A stretch of DNA of 64,000 nt. Source: Saprospirales bacterium (GTDB taxonomy: Bacteria; Bacteroidota; Bacteroidia; Chitinophagales; Saprospiraceae). Positions 1-9,573 of the stretch are shown piece by piece. The notes under the pieces were generated by a model, which worked only from the letters and a program-made list of their open reading frames with translations, made no database searches and had not been told where the DNA came from. A program made the translations under genes and the position numbers. Position 1 is the first letter of the stretch. The number at the start of each line of letters is the position of its first letter. The DNA is taken from NCBI GenBank assembly GCA_007695145.1, contig REEI01000128.1, positions 1-64,000 on the forward strand. The letters run 5' to 3'.

Positions 1-295
1 ACGGAGATTAGGATATTGAGTAAGTGAAAAAAATAAGTAAATGAATACCAGTATTTTGAGGCAAGATACTCCTGGTAAATCTATTTTTTATCAATATCCT
101 TACTAGAAACCGAAAGTTAAAATTTAGATATATCTGGCGAATTTAAAAAAACCAATTCCAGTCACTATATTTGCCACTAAAGGGAGCGCAGTTTAGATGG
201 TTTTGAGGGATTATCTTCAGCTAAATGTATTTTTAAGATTGGAGGAAACCCGGAATGATTACTGTTTAGTATCTTAGGCAAATATCAAACGAGAA

Positions 296-3200
296 TTGGA
301 AGAGTTTTTTAACAGATATGCATATGATATAGCGTTGGATCGCCTCGGTAGCGGTGCTTTTGGCACGGTTTACAGGGCGTATGACAACTATCTCAATGTA
401 TTCAAAGCCCTCAAGATTGCCGAAGTCAAATATATTGACGGAAGGGAGTTTTCTTTAAAATCGGAGTTTGAAGCTTCCCAAAAAGTACCCACCCACCGAA
501 ATATTGCCCATTACGAAAGCGTGATCCAAATGAGGATGCCCAACGGCCTTTTTGATTATGCTGTCATGCAATATTACGAAGAGGGCAGTTTAAAGGTTTT
601 GCTGGAGAACAAAATTTTAACCCCAGAACAGAAGGTAAAAATCGTTAAAGGAATTTTGACGGGAATTACTGTGCTTCATAAAAACAAGGTGATCCACAGA
701 GACATCAAACCGAGCAACATCCTTATAGCCAAAGATTTTAACGGCAATTATGTACCGAAGATTTCAGATTTTGGACTCAGTAAATTAGTGGACCCCGGGA
801 AAGACCAAAGTTTTTCAGGTAGCTTTGCCGGTGGAACTCTCGATTATTCCTCCCCCGAACAACTCTATGGACAACGATTGAAGTTCAATTCCGACCTGTG
901 GTCCTTTGGAGTGATTGCCTATGAGGTCTTTACCGGCAAAAAACCATTTGATGTATCTGATTTTTCGGGTAGCCCTGACCTCAAACGAAAGAAGGTCCTG
1001 GCCAATATTCTTTCGGGTGGTATTCCGGACAATATCATTGAGTGTCCCAAACCTTATGATACGGTTATAAAACTTTGTTTACTCAGAGATCCCTCTCAAA
1101 GGGTGCAAAGTGGAGATGATCTTCTGTCTTATATAAGCAAACCCTTCCCGATAGAGATTGAAAAAGAGCAAGAGGATGAATTCGATGAAACTTTTCTGTT
1201 CCAAAAGGATAGTGAAGATAAAAAAAGTAAAGACATTTTTAGCTTCTGGAAGAAAAAACTGATTCAGAAGGACAAAGAAAAATCGGCCCCAAATCTTACT
1301 CCAAATGAATTGGAACTGGCAAAAATTCGCAGGAAAGAAAAGCAGGATGCTCTGTTGGAAGAGCAATTTGAGGAGAAAATTTCTAAAATTGTTATCCCCC
1401 TGATTGAGTCCGGAAACCTGGTCGATGCCATTGGTAAATTGAAGGAAATAGCAGAATCATTTCCGGACGAAATTTTTTTGCGGAAAAAGGTTGAAGAAAG
1501 AGAAGATCAAATCCTCGAGATAAACCGCCGGCGAGAAGAGGAAAAGAGAAAGCTGCAGCTCAAAGACAAGGAAAATCGGGAGTTGAAATCCATGGTCAGG
1601 GATGCTGAAAGGGCGGTCGAAGAAGAAGAGTTTGATCGTGCTCTAAACCTTTTTAAACAGGCGTTGAAATTGGATCCGGAAAATCAAGATATTCTGATTA
1701 AGGTAAAGGATACTGAATCATTACTGCTTCGGAAAAGAGAAAAAGAAGAAGCTGAGAGAAGGGCTGCCGAAGAAAAGAAAAAGATCGATGCTAAATTTAA
1801 TCTTTTCTTTGCTCAGGGTATCAGCCTGATGAATTCCAATAATTTAACCTCTGCCCTGGGTATGTTCGAGCAATGCCTTGAAATAAAGCTCAACGACCCA
1901 TCTGCTCTGGAAAAGAAACAGGCCGTAACCAAACTGATAGAAAAAGCCGAACTGGAGAGGAGACAACAACAAAGGGATGCCCTGCTTTCAGATGCTGAGC
2001 AGGCCCTGGAAAAGAAGGATTTTGACGAGGCCCTCAAGTTGTGCGAAAAAGCTGAAAGGGTTGATAGTGAAAACAAGGAAGTACGGCTGAAAAAGGAGAA
2101 AGTACTTCAAAGAAAAAATGAACACGAAAGACGACTGGAGGAAGAAAGACGGAGACAACTCGAAGAGGAGCGACAGCAGAAGTTCGAATTGACTGTTGCA
2201 GAGGCGGAAAAGGCTGTTGAGCAGAAGCAGTATGAAAAAGCCCTGGTTTTATTCGGTCAAGCGCTGGAATTGCGGCCAAAGGAGGAAGGGGTTCTCCAAA
2301 AAATTGCCCGAACGGAGTCTTTACTGCGGCAAAAGAGAGAAAGGGAAGAAGCTGAGAAAAGGGCTGCCGAGGAAAGGAAGAGACTCGATGCAAAGTTTGA
2401 TCTGTTCTTCTCCCAGGGACTCAGTTTATTGAATTCCAAAAAATTGGCCGATGCCCTGGGTATGTTTGAGCAATGCCTTGAAATAAAACCCAACGACCCA
2501 TCTGCCCTGGAAAAGAAACAGGCTGTAACCCGGCTGATAGAAAAAGCGGAACTCGAAAAAAGGCAAAAACAACTGCTTGCTCTACTATCGGATGCTGAGC
2601 AGGCTCTGAAAAATAAGGATTTTGATAAAGCCCTGGACTTGTGCGAAAAGGCTGAGAAAATTGACAATCAGAACAAAGAACTCCGGCAGATAAAGGATCG
2701 GGTACTTCAGAAAAAAAAAGATCATCAAAAGCAACTGGAGGAAGAGAGGCAAAGAAGAGCAGAATACAGCAAACTCCTCAGCGAAGCCAATCTTCTGGCT
2801 GAAAAGGAGGAGTTCGAAAAGGCTCTTATAGTGCTGGACAAAGCCGCCCTTATCTTTCCAGATGAAGATAACCTCCAGGCACAAATCAAAGAAACAAAGG
2901 CCTTACAGGAGGCGAAGGCAAAGCAGATTGAAGAAGAAAAAAGACGGAGACAACTCGAAGAGGAGCGACAGCAGAAGTTCGAATTGACTGTTGGAGAGGC
3001 GGAAAAGGCGGTTGAGCAGAAGCAGTATGAGAAAGCCCTGGTTTTATTCGGTCAAGCGCTGGAATTGCGGCCAAAGGAGGAAGGGGTTCTCCAAAAAATT
3101 GCCCGAACGGAGTCTTTACTGCGGCAAAAGAGAGAAAGGGAAGAAGCTGAGAAAAGGGCTGCCGAGGAAAGGAAGAGACTCGATGCAAAGTTTGATCTGT

Positions 3201-5719
3201 TCTTCTCCCAGGGACTCAGTTTATTGAATTCCAAAAAATTGGCCGATGCCCTGGGTATGTTTGAGCAATGTCTGGAATTAAAACCCAACGACCCATCTGC
3301 CCTGGAAAAGATAGAGGCTGTAACCAAACTATTAGAAAAGGCAGAACAGGAAAGAAGGCGACAACAACTGAATGTTCTGCTTTTAGATGCAGTGCAGGCA
3401 ATGGAAAATAGGGATTTTGACAAAGCGCTGAATCTGTGCGAGAAGGCCGAAAAAGTTGACAGTCAAAGCAAAGAATTACGACAGATAAAAGAACGGGTAG
3501 TTCAAGGAAAAAAAGAGCACCAAAGGAAGTTGGAGGAAGAGAGGCAAAGAAGAGCAGAATACAGCAAACTCCTCAGCGAAGCCAATCTCCTGGCTGAAAA
3601 GGAGGAGTTCAGCAAGGCGATGGCTATATTCAATAAAGCCGCTCTCATTTTTCCTGAAGACGATTATCCCCCAAGGCGCCTTAAGGAAATAACAATCCTC
3701 ATAAAAACCAAAGCCATTGAGGATGAAAAGCTTCAGCGGTTACAGAAAAAGGCGGAAGGACATGAAGTCAAGGGCGATCAACTCTTTCAAAATGGGGACT
3801 TTGAATCGGCAATGACCGCTTATATCAAGGGTCTTGAGTATTTGCCCACCAGTCCAACTTTAAAAAGAAAAGTTGCTATTGCGAAAAGGGAAATCCGCAA
3901 AAAGAAAAGAAGGCTTTTTATTTGGTGGCTGACCGGTAAAGGCAACAATAAACTGCTCTTTCGGAACATTGCGGTGGCGGGATCGTTGCTGCTGGTGATT
4001 GGCTTTGGACTTATGAGAATAGCCGGAGGTGCCGGTGAAACAAGCATTATCCAAAAGGATGGACGGTCCTTCCTCGTCTACAACAATACAGAATTTCCCG
4101 AAGATTTTGATTTTATCTTTTTTCAAAACGACTCCATTATTGGTCTTTTGGGAAAAGAGCCTTATCTATTCACCGGAAGTGGATTTGAACTTCTGGTGGG
4201 AGGGGTGTTTTTCAACGGTAGAGTCATTTTTCCCGATGCAGATTACCTTGCAGATATTTCCGGCATTGATGAACTAAGAGCACTAAAAAACAGCACTTCA
4301 GAGCCCGAAATCATTGCGCTGATAGATGCTGCTATTGAAACGATGGCAGAGAGGAGATTTCGCTCCATTATGCGCACACCCGATATAGAATCTCTTGAGG
4401 AGTTTGCCAAAGAATTCCCTGAAAGCAGGAGAGTTCATGAGGCAGTTGAGCAGATTTCCACCCTTATTGACAGAATGGCTGCAACCAGGTCTGAGGAAGA
4501 ACTTTTTCATGATATAAGAGAGCGGAGTTCGAGGAGGCTGGCAGAGGAGTATCTGAGACGGTATCCGGCCGGTACATATAAACGGGATGTAGAGGAAATC
4601 CTTAAGCAAATGGACCTATTGGATGAGGAGGATATGTGGGAAGATTTTCGCCTTTCACCTTCGCTGGAGGGAGCCGCTGAGTACTTGAATAAGTACCCGG
4701 AGGGCAGATTCCGCTCACAGATCCATCAACTGAGAGATCGGCTCATAAGAGAACTTATAGGAGAATGGGAGTCAATAAAAAACAGGCGAAATGACGGTGA
4801 GATCAGCCGATTTTTAGAAAGAGAACTGCCGGCCGAACTTTCCGATGAAGCCGGAAAGCTACTGAATCAACTGGAGGTAGAAAGACAGCAATGGGAACTC
4901 GTTCGAGGATCAGAGGATTTAAACCAATTGCGCCGGTATATTGCGGAGCACCCTGAAAGTCCATATGTGGAAGATGCTGAAAGGATAATTAAATCGCTTG
5001 AAGAGAAAAAGGAGAGTACACATGAGGTAGAGGTTTCAGAGGAAAAACTCGAACTATCAGCCATAATCATGGAGTTAGAAGCTGACTTCATTAGAATTCC
5101 CGGCGGCACCCATATCCTGGGCTGCGATCAACCCGACAGGGGCTGCAATCCGAATGACGGTAAAAAAACAGTACAATTAGAACCCTATTACATGAGTCGA
5201 TTTGAGATGACTCAGGGACTTTTTCAAAGGATAATGGGGAGTAACCCCAGTCAATATACCGACTGTGCTCGCTGTCCGATCGAAAATATTAGTTTTGAAG
5301 AAGTGAAAAATTTTATCGACAAGTTAAATAATTTGCCCGGAAATCCATACTTTTACAGGCTACCTACTGAAGCAGAATGGGAATACGCGGCAGCCGGAGG
5401 TAGGAATGATTTATTTGCAGGGGGAAATGACGCACAAAGACTTGCAGTGATCAATAGCAGAGGCGGTACTGAGCAGGTGGGAAGCAAAGCTCCGAATGCT
5501 TTCGGTCTTTATGATATGTCCGGCAATGTGGCCGAATTTTGTATGGACCATTACGCACCGTATTCGAATCCCACTCAAAGTTCGGGACTCAGGGTGGTTC
5601 GGGGTGGAAGCTGGGATGACAGAGAAGACGGAGCACTAATCAAAAAAAGAGAAAAGATAGACAGTCGGACCGCTCTCCCATTTGTCGGGTTCAGGTTGGT
5701 GAGAGACCCGATTGATTGA
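296..5719 (+). CDS. Ser/Thr protein kinase with long TPR/coiled-coil repeat region, one TM segment and C-terminal FGE-sulfatase (SUMF1-like) domain
   Basis: Kinase motifs GSGAFGTVY, HRDIKPSN, DFG; repeated TPR-like units; TM segment IAVAGSLLLVIGFGLMRIAG; C-term MSRFEMTQGLFQ...RLPTEAEWEYAAAGG...GLYDMSGNVAEFC...RGGSWD...GFRLVRD. TTG start at 296. Confidence 0.93.
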   Translation: MEEFFNRYAYDIALDRLGSGAFGTVYRAYDNYLNVFKALKIAEVKYIDGREFSLKSEFEASQKVPTHRNIAHYESVIQMRMPNGLFDYAVMQYYEEGSLKVLLENKILTPEQKVKIVKGILTGITVLHKNKVIHRDIKPSNILIAKDFNGNYVPKISDFGLSKLVDPGKDQSFSGSFAGGTLDYSSPEQLYGQRLKFNSDLWSFGVIAYEVFTGKKPFDVSDFSGSPDLKRKKVLANILSGGIPDNIIECPKPYDTVIKLCLLRDPSQRVQSGDDLLSYISKPFPIEIEKEQEDEFDETFLFQKDSEDKKSKDIFSFWKKKLIQKDKEKSAPNLTPNELELAKIRRKEKQDALLEEQFEEKISKIVIPLIESGNLVDAIGKLKEIAESFPDEIFLRKKVEEREDQILEINRRREEEKRKLQLKDKENRELKSMVRDAERAVEEEEFDRALNLFKQALKLDPENQDILIKVKDTESLLLRKREKEEAERRAAEEKKKIDAKFNLFFAQGISLMNSNNLTSALGMFEQCLEIKLNDPSALEKKQAVTKLIEKAELERRQQQRDALLSDAEQALEKKDFDEALKLCEKAERVDSENKEVRLKKEKVLQRKNEHERRLEEERRRQLEEERQQKFELTVAEAEKAVEQKQYEKALVLFGQALELRPKEEGVLQKIARTESLLRQKREREEAEKRAAEERKRLDAKFDLFFSQGLSLLNSKKLADALGMFEQCLEIKPNDPSALEKKQAVTRLIEKAELEKRQKQLLALLSDAEQALKNKDFDKALDLCEKAEKIDNQNKELRQIKDRVLQKKKDHQKQLEEERQRRAEYSKLLSEANLLAEKEEFEKALIVLDKAALIFPDEDNLQAQIKETKALQEAKAKQIEEEKRRRQLEEERQQKFELTVGEAEKAVEQKQYEKALVLFGQALELRPKEEGVLQKIARTESLLRQKREREEAEKRAAEERKRLDAKFDLFFSQGLSLLNSKKLADALGMFEQCLELKPNDPSALEKIEAVTKLLEKAEQERRRQQLNVLLLDAVQAMENRDFDKALNLCEKAEKVDSQSKELRQIKERVVQGKKEHQRKLEEERQRRAEYSKLLSEANLLAEKEEFSKAMAIFNKAALIFPEDDYPPRRLKEITILIKTKAIEDEKLQRLQKKAEGHEVKGDQLFQNGDFESAMTAYIKGLEYLPTSPTLKRKVAIAKREIRKKKRRLFIWWLTGKGNNKLLFRNIAVAGSLLLVIGFGLMRIAGGAGETSIIQKDGRSFLVYNNTEFPEDFDFIFFQNDSIIGLLGKEPYLFTGSGFELLVGGVFFNGRVIFPDADYLADISGIDELRALKNSTSEPEIIALIDAAIETMAERRFRSIMRTPDIESLEEFAKEFPESRRVHEAVEQISTLIDRMAATRSEEELFHDIRERSSRRLAEEYLRRYPAGTYKRDVEEILKQMDLLDEEDMWEDFRLSPSLEGAAEYLNKYPEGRFRSQIHQLRDRLIRELIGEWESIKNRRNDGEISRFLERELPAELSDEAGKLLNQLEVERQQWELVRGSEDLNQLRRYIAEHPESPYVEDAERIIKSLEEKKESTHEVEVSEEKLELSAIIMELEADFIRIPGGTHILGCDQPDRGCNPNDGKKTVQLEPYYMSRFEMTQGLFQRIMGSNPSQYTDCARCPIENISFEEVKNFIDKLNNLPGNPYFYRLPTEAEWEYAAAGGRNDLFAGGNDAQRLAVINSRGGTEQVGSKAPNAFGLYDMSGNVAEFCMDHYAPYSNPTQSSGLRVVRGGSWDDREDGALIKKREKIDSRTALPFVGFRLVRDPID
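2146..3270 (+). repeat. Intragenic direct repeat: about 330 bp (2146-2475 vs 2941-3270), offset 795 bp, in the kinase TPR region
   Basis: By-eye alignment shows about 3 mismatches over 330 bp; the same 795-bp offset also relates 2746.. to 3541.. (gaggcaaagaagagcagaatacagcaaactcctcagcgaagccaatct). Confidence 0.9.
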
Positions 5720-5748
5720 CATAATCTTACAATTGTAAAAACAACCGC

Positions 5749-6741
5749 ATGAAAAAGCTAATTTTTCTTATTTTCGGATTCACTCCACTATTCCTTTGGG
5801 GACAGCAACTGCCTTCCTGGAGCAGCTATTACGAGACGGGTTTTGTGTGGAATCCTGCACTTACTGCAAAGTGGAACGCCACAGAACTCTCCATCATACA
5901 CAGAGAGGACTGGATGGGATTTGAAAACGCCCCGCAATACACCAATTTATCCTTTCAATATCCATTCTTCAAGGGTCGTTTTCTGGAAACCAAAGCTGCT
6001 ATTGGTGGATTTTTGGAGCGCGATGCCGTTGGACCCCTTGAGAAAATTGCCGGTGCTATCACTTACAACTACCGCTTCAGACCGCAAATACTGGGAAACC
6101 GTAGTGATGTTTTAGGAATTGGCCTGGTGGCTTCCTATTCCAGATTTCAGGTTGATCTGTCAAAAGCAGTTGCTTTTGATCAAAACTCGCTGACTGTTGA
6201 TCTCTCGGAAGCCTCTGAAAAGGGAGCTCCAAATGCAGGGGTTGGTCTTTTTTATAAAAGTGTGAGCGATAAAGAGGGTTATACAAGAAGTCACTACTAC
6301 CTTGGTTTTTCAGTAAACAACCTCATACCGACGAATATGGCTGAATTCAACAGCCGCGGAGATTTTACCGGTCTCACTGCCATACAGTCATCCCTGCATG
6401 CTACCATGCATCTGGGGTACCGCTCTGTACCGTCCAGAGCCGGTTACTTTCTGGAACCCAACCTGATGATGATCTACTCGGCGAGGAAAGGAATCCATGC
6501 CATGGCCTCTTTTCGCTACGAGATGATAGATGCCTTCTGGGGGGCGGCAGGTATTTCTACCGTGGGGGAGGCCTTTGCACAGTTTGGATATATCTTCGAT
6601 CGCAACAGTATCCTGAAAAATATCGTCCGGGACGGCAGCCTAAGGATGGGTGTCAAAGTATCCTATAATGTGGGAAGCTTTCGCACTGTTGCCGGTACAG
6701 GCCTTGAATTTTACAGCGCTTATGTATTCGAGTTGCGGTAA
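5749..6741 (+). CDS. PorP/SprF family type IX secretion-associated outer membrane protein
   Basis: Signal peptide, then QQLPSWSSYYETGFVWNPALTAKWNATELSIIHREDWMGFENAPQYTNLSFQYPF, typical of the PorP/SprF N-terminus; beta-rich, about 330 aa. Confidence 0.88.
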   Translation: MKKLIFLIFGFTPLFLWGQQLPSWSSYYETGFVWNPALTAKWNATELSIIHREDWMGFENAPQYTNLSFQYPFFKGRFLETKAAIGGFLERDAVGPLEKIAGAITYNYRFRPQILGNRSDVLGIGLVASYSRFQVDLSKAVAFDQNSLTVDLSEASEKGAPNAGVGLFYKSVSDKEGYTRSHYYLGFSVNNLIPTNMAEFNSRGDFTGLTAIQSSLHATMHLGYRSVPSRAGYFLEPNLMMIYSARKGIHAMASFRYEMIDAFWGAAGISTVGEAFAQFGYIFDRNSILKNIVRDGSLRMGVKVSYNVGSFRTVAGTGLEFYSAYVFELR

Positions 6742-6765
6742 ATTTCTGCCAATCGGCTGAGTGTC

Positions 6766-9570
6766 TCACCTGATCACCGTCAGCGAACTCTTAATAGTCA
6801 ACCCGTACACCCTGAAAACATAAAAATAAACTCCTCCGGGATAGCCCTTTGCATCCCAGTCGTTTTGGTAATTCCTGCTGTGGTATATCTGCTCGCCCCA
6901 GCGATTGTAAATCCAAAGCTCTGAGCCCTCTACCGGCTCATCCGAAAACTGAAGAAACCGATTGGTAGGTTGATCCGGTGTGATCACACTGGTTGGTATG
7001 ATGTCCTGAAGTTCGCTGTTGCTCAAGTAAATGAATGCCTCCCTACAATTATCACAATTGGGATAGCATATGCGGTATCTTATGGGCAGCACTTCCACAA
7101 AGTTACCACTGACCGCAAAGGATATGTTGCCGCTCTCATCGTATTCCAAACCCACAATCAGTTCTGAATTCGAGCTGACCGCACTGAGAAAGTAGGGTGC
7201 TGAGAGCTGATTGTGCTGCAATACATTCACTGTCTGACGTTCGTATCTCTGCAATTCAAGATAAATGTCTTCGAGCATATACTCGCAGTCTTCCTCACAG
7301 GGCGGACCTTCCTGAAGCACTACCGAGGGAATGTCTTCATTGGTGCAGCCCCTTGTATCGCGTACCCGCAGTAGATAGACCCCTGGAGATAAGGGGCCGG
7401 CCAGTGGATTGCCGGAAAAGTTCCCCTCCTGATCAAAGGAGTACGTATAAGGCGGCATCCCTCCGGTGACATTGGTGATTTCGATAAATCCCTGCTCTCC
7501 TTCACACAATATGGAGTCCACTACAAAATCAAAAGACGGCAGTGGAAAGATATTCACCTCTACTTCTGTGCGGAATTCACAACCACCCAGAGTGGCCAGT
7601 AGCTCGTAAGTGCCGGAGTACTCCACACCCGCACTTTCTATCAGGGGATTTTTTTCTTCGCTGTAAAAACCAGCCGGGCCATACCATATGTAAGTTTCCA
7701 GGCTGTCGGGTCCGGCCGTGAGTTGCAGTTCGCCGCCGGCGCAGAAGCCACTTTGGGCAGTGGCGGTCAATTCCAGATCAGGAGATTCCTGCTCTACCAG
7801 TACAGAATCAATAGAAGCACAGCCATTTTCACTATTGGTTATTTCCAGGAAATACCAACCTGCGGCATCTACTTCGATGGAGGTGCTGTCCGGTGGGGAC
7901 AGTATGTTGCCATCTGGGGTTGACCATAGGTAGTTGTAAGAAGGGCCCTGGGAGGAGGAGCTGCCGTCTAGCCAAACGGAGGCTTGATCACACCCGATCT
8001 CCGAATCTACCTCAATGACTATCTCTGGCAATTCTTCATCGCTTTCAACAAAAAGGGAGTCAAAAGCTGCACAACCATTCTGCATATTGATCACTTCTAA
8101 AAAATACCAGCCCTCCGCATTCACTTCTATTGCCGAGCTGTCGGTTGCACTCAGGATATTTCCTTCACTTGTACTCCAGTGATATTCAAATTCTGAACCT
8201 AGGGAAGAGGAGCTGCCGTCTAACCAAACTGTGGTCTGATTACATCCAATAATCGACTCTACTTCAAGGACCAATTCATGTACGTCTTCATGTTTTTTAA
8301 CAAAAACCGAGTCCAATCCCCAACATCCGTTTTCTTCATTGAGTACCTCAAAAAAATACCAGCCCTCAGTATTAACCTCAATCGCAGTGCTGTCTGGAGC
8401 ACTTAATATATTTCCTTCTATTGTACTCCAATTGTATGTAAGGTCTGAGCTTTGGGGTGAAATACTCTCATCTAACCATATACTGCCTTCTCCACAAAGT
8501 GGGGCAGACTGAGATAATAATACATCAATTATGGCATTGATTTCTATTATAGTATCTATAGTAATGCACTCAGCATCAATAAGTATAGTGTGAATTCCCG
8601 GTTGCATAACACTGAAAAAGGGTAAACTGTCCCAGTTTTCACCGCTATCTCTTGAAAACCTAACAGGACCTGAAGAACTGGTATCGACATGTATGCTTAC
8701 CGTAACATCCCCATTGTCTTTACATAAGTGTCCATTTATTTCAATGCTATCCAGTTTAATTTCATAGTTGCTAAGAAAGGGATCTACGTAATCTCCATAG
8801 AGAACTTTAACCTCATCAGGGGATAGGGCATAATCGAAAATATCCAAGTCGTCTATTGCACCATAAAATGGATACCAACTAGCAGTGCTTGTTCGACTGC
8901 CCATGATTCCGATATACATATCCTCCTGATTGGCTCTTGTGAAGTCCACTTGATCAATTACTCTCTTCTCAAACAAACGCGAATTGAGATAGAATTTCAT
9001 TTTGGTATTTTCTACGATAAACACATAATGAATCCACTCGCATTGGTCCACGCATCGGACGATAAAGTTTTCACTAAAGTTTGTTGCATGACTTGCAATT
9101 TGATTGGTGTTTGCAAATCTACTCCTAGTACTCCCTTCTTCTGTTAATCTTCTATTTAGCCAGATACCAGGTGGTACAGAAATTCCATCACCCGCTTTGG
9201 AGAAAAAAACATGATTCCCAGTTTGCGATAGTCTGCCTGAGCCGTCCATTCCATCAAAATCACATTGTTTTAACCAAACAGATATCGAAAATGCGGTATC
9301 GAGCTGTAGTGAAGAATGATTGGGTACTCTTATCCAATTCCTGTTGAGGAACCCACCAAACTCATACGCACTATTCGGATTCCCAAAGCGATCCTCAGTC
9401 AATACCGGAGGGTTATTCCCTTCGAGTATCCCATGATTGCCATTGCCGCTTGCATCCTCTGCATTTCCATTGAAAGGATAGGATGCTATTGGGTTTTGGG
9501 AGTTTAAACTTCCACAAAACAGTAAAATTACTAAATAAAATAAAACCAATTTCATAACATAATTTTTCAT
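6766..9570 (-). CDS. LamG (ConA-like) domain surface protein with three Ig/PKD-like repeats and T9SS type B (gliding motility-associated) C-terminal domain
   Basis: N-term IASYPFNGNAEDASGNGNHGILEG...AFSISVWLKQ (LamG); three GCxQxxVWLDGSSSSxGxxxxYxWST repeats; C-term WIYNRWGEQIYHSRNYQNDWDAKGYPGGVYFYVFRVYGLTIKSSLTVIR. Confidence 0.9.
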   Translation of the reverse strand: MKNYVMKLVLFYLVILLFCGSLNSQNPIASYPFNGNAEDASGNGNHGILEGNNPPVLTEDRFGNPNSAYEFGGFLNRNWIRVPNHSSLQLDTAFSISVWLKQCDFDGMDGSGRLSQTGNHVFFSKAGDGISVPPGIWLNRRLTEEGSTRSRFANTNQIASHATNFSENFIVRCVDQCEWIHYVFIVENTKMKFYLNSRLFEKRVIDQVDFTRANQEDMYIGIMGSRTSTASWYPFYGAIDDLDIFDYALSPDEVKVLYGDYVDPFLSNYEIKLDSIEINGHLCKDNGDVTVSIHVDTSSSGPVRFSRDSGENWDSLPFFSVMQPGIHTILIDAECITIDTIIEINAIIDVLLSQSAPLCGEGSIWLDESISPQSSDLTYNWSTIEGNILSAPDSTAIEVNTEGWYFFEVLNEENGCWGLDSVFVKKHEDVHELVLEVESIIGCNQTTVWLDGSSSSLGSEFEYHWSTSEGNILSATDSSAIEVNAEGWYFLEVINMQNGCAAFDSLFVESDEELPEIVIEVDSEIGCDQASVWLDGSSSSQGPSYNYLWSTPDGNILSPPDSTSIEVDAAGWYFLEITNSENGCASIDSVLVEQESPDLELTATAQSGFCAGGELQLTAGPDSLETYIWYGPAGFYSEEKNPLIESAGVEYSGTYELLATLGGCEFRTEVEVNIFPLPSFDFVVDSILCEGEQGFIEITNVTGGMPPYTYSFDQEGNFSGNPLAGPLSPGVYLLRVRDTRGCTNEDIPSVVLQEGPPCEEDCEYMLEDIYLELQRYERQTVNVLQHNQLSAPYFLSAVSSNSELIVGLEYDESGNISFAVSGNFVEVLPIRYRICYPNCDNCREAFIYLSNSELQDIIPTSVITPDQPTNRFLQFSDEPVEGSELWIYNRWGEQIYHSRNYQNDWDAKGYPGGVYFYVFRVYGLTIKSSLTVIR

Positions 9571-9573
9571 ATC

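Noticed and set aside
2034-3423. Several minus-strand ORFs (e.g. MHRVSSFPRQPFSQLLPFLSF...) repeated twice
   Set aside because: Antisense shadows of the kinase TPR repeats; the duplication comes from the 795-bp intragenic repeat.
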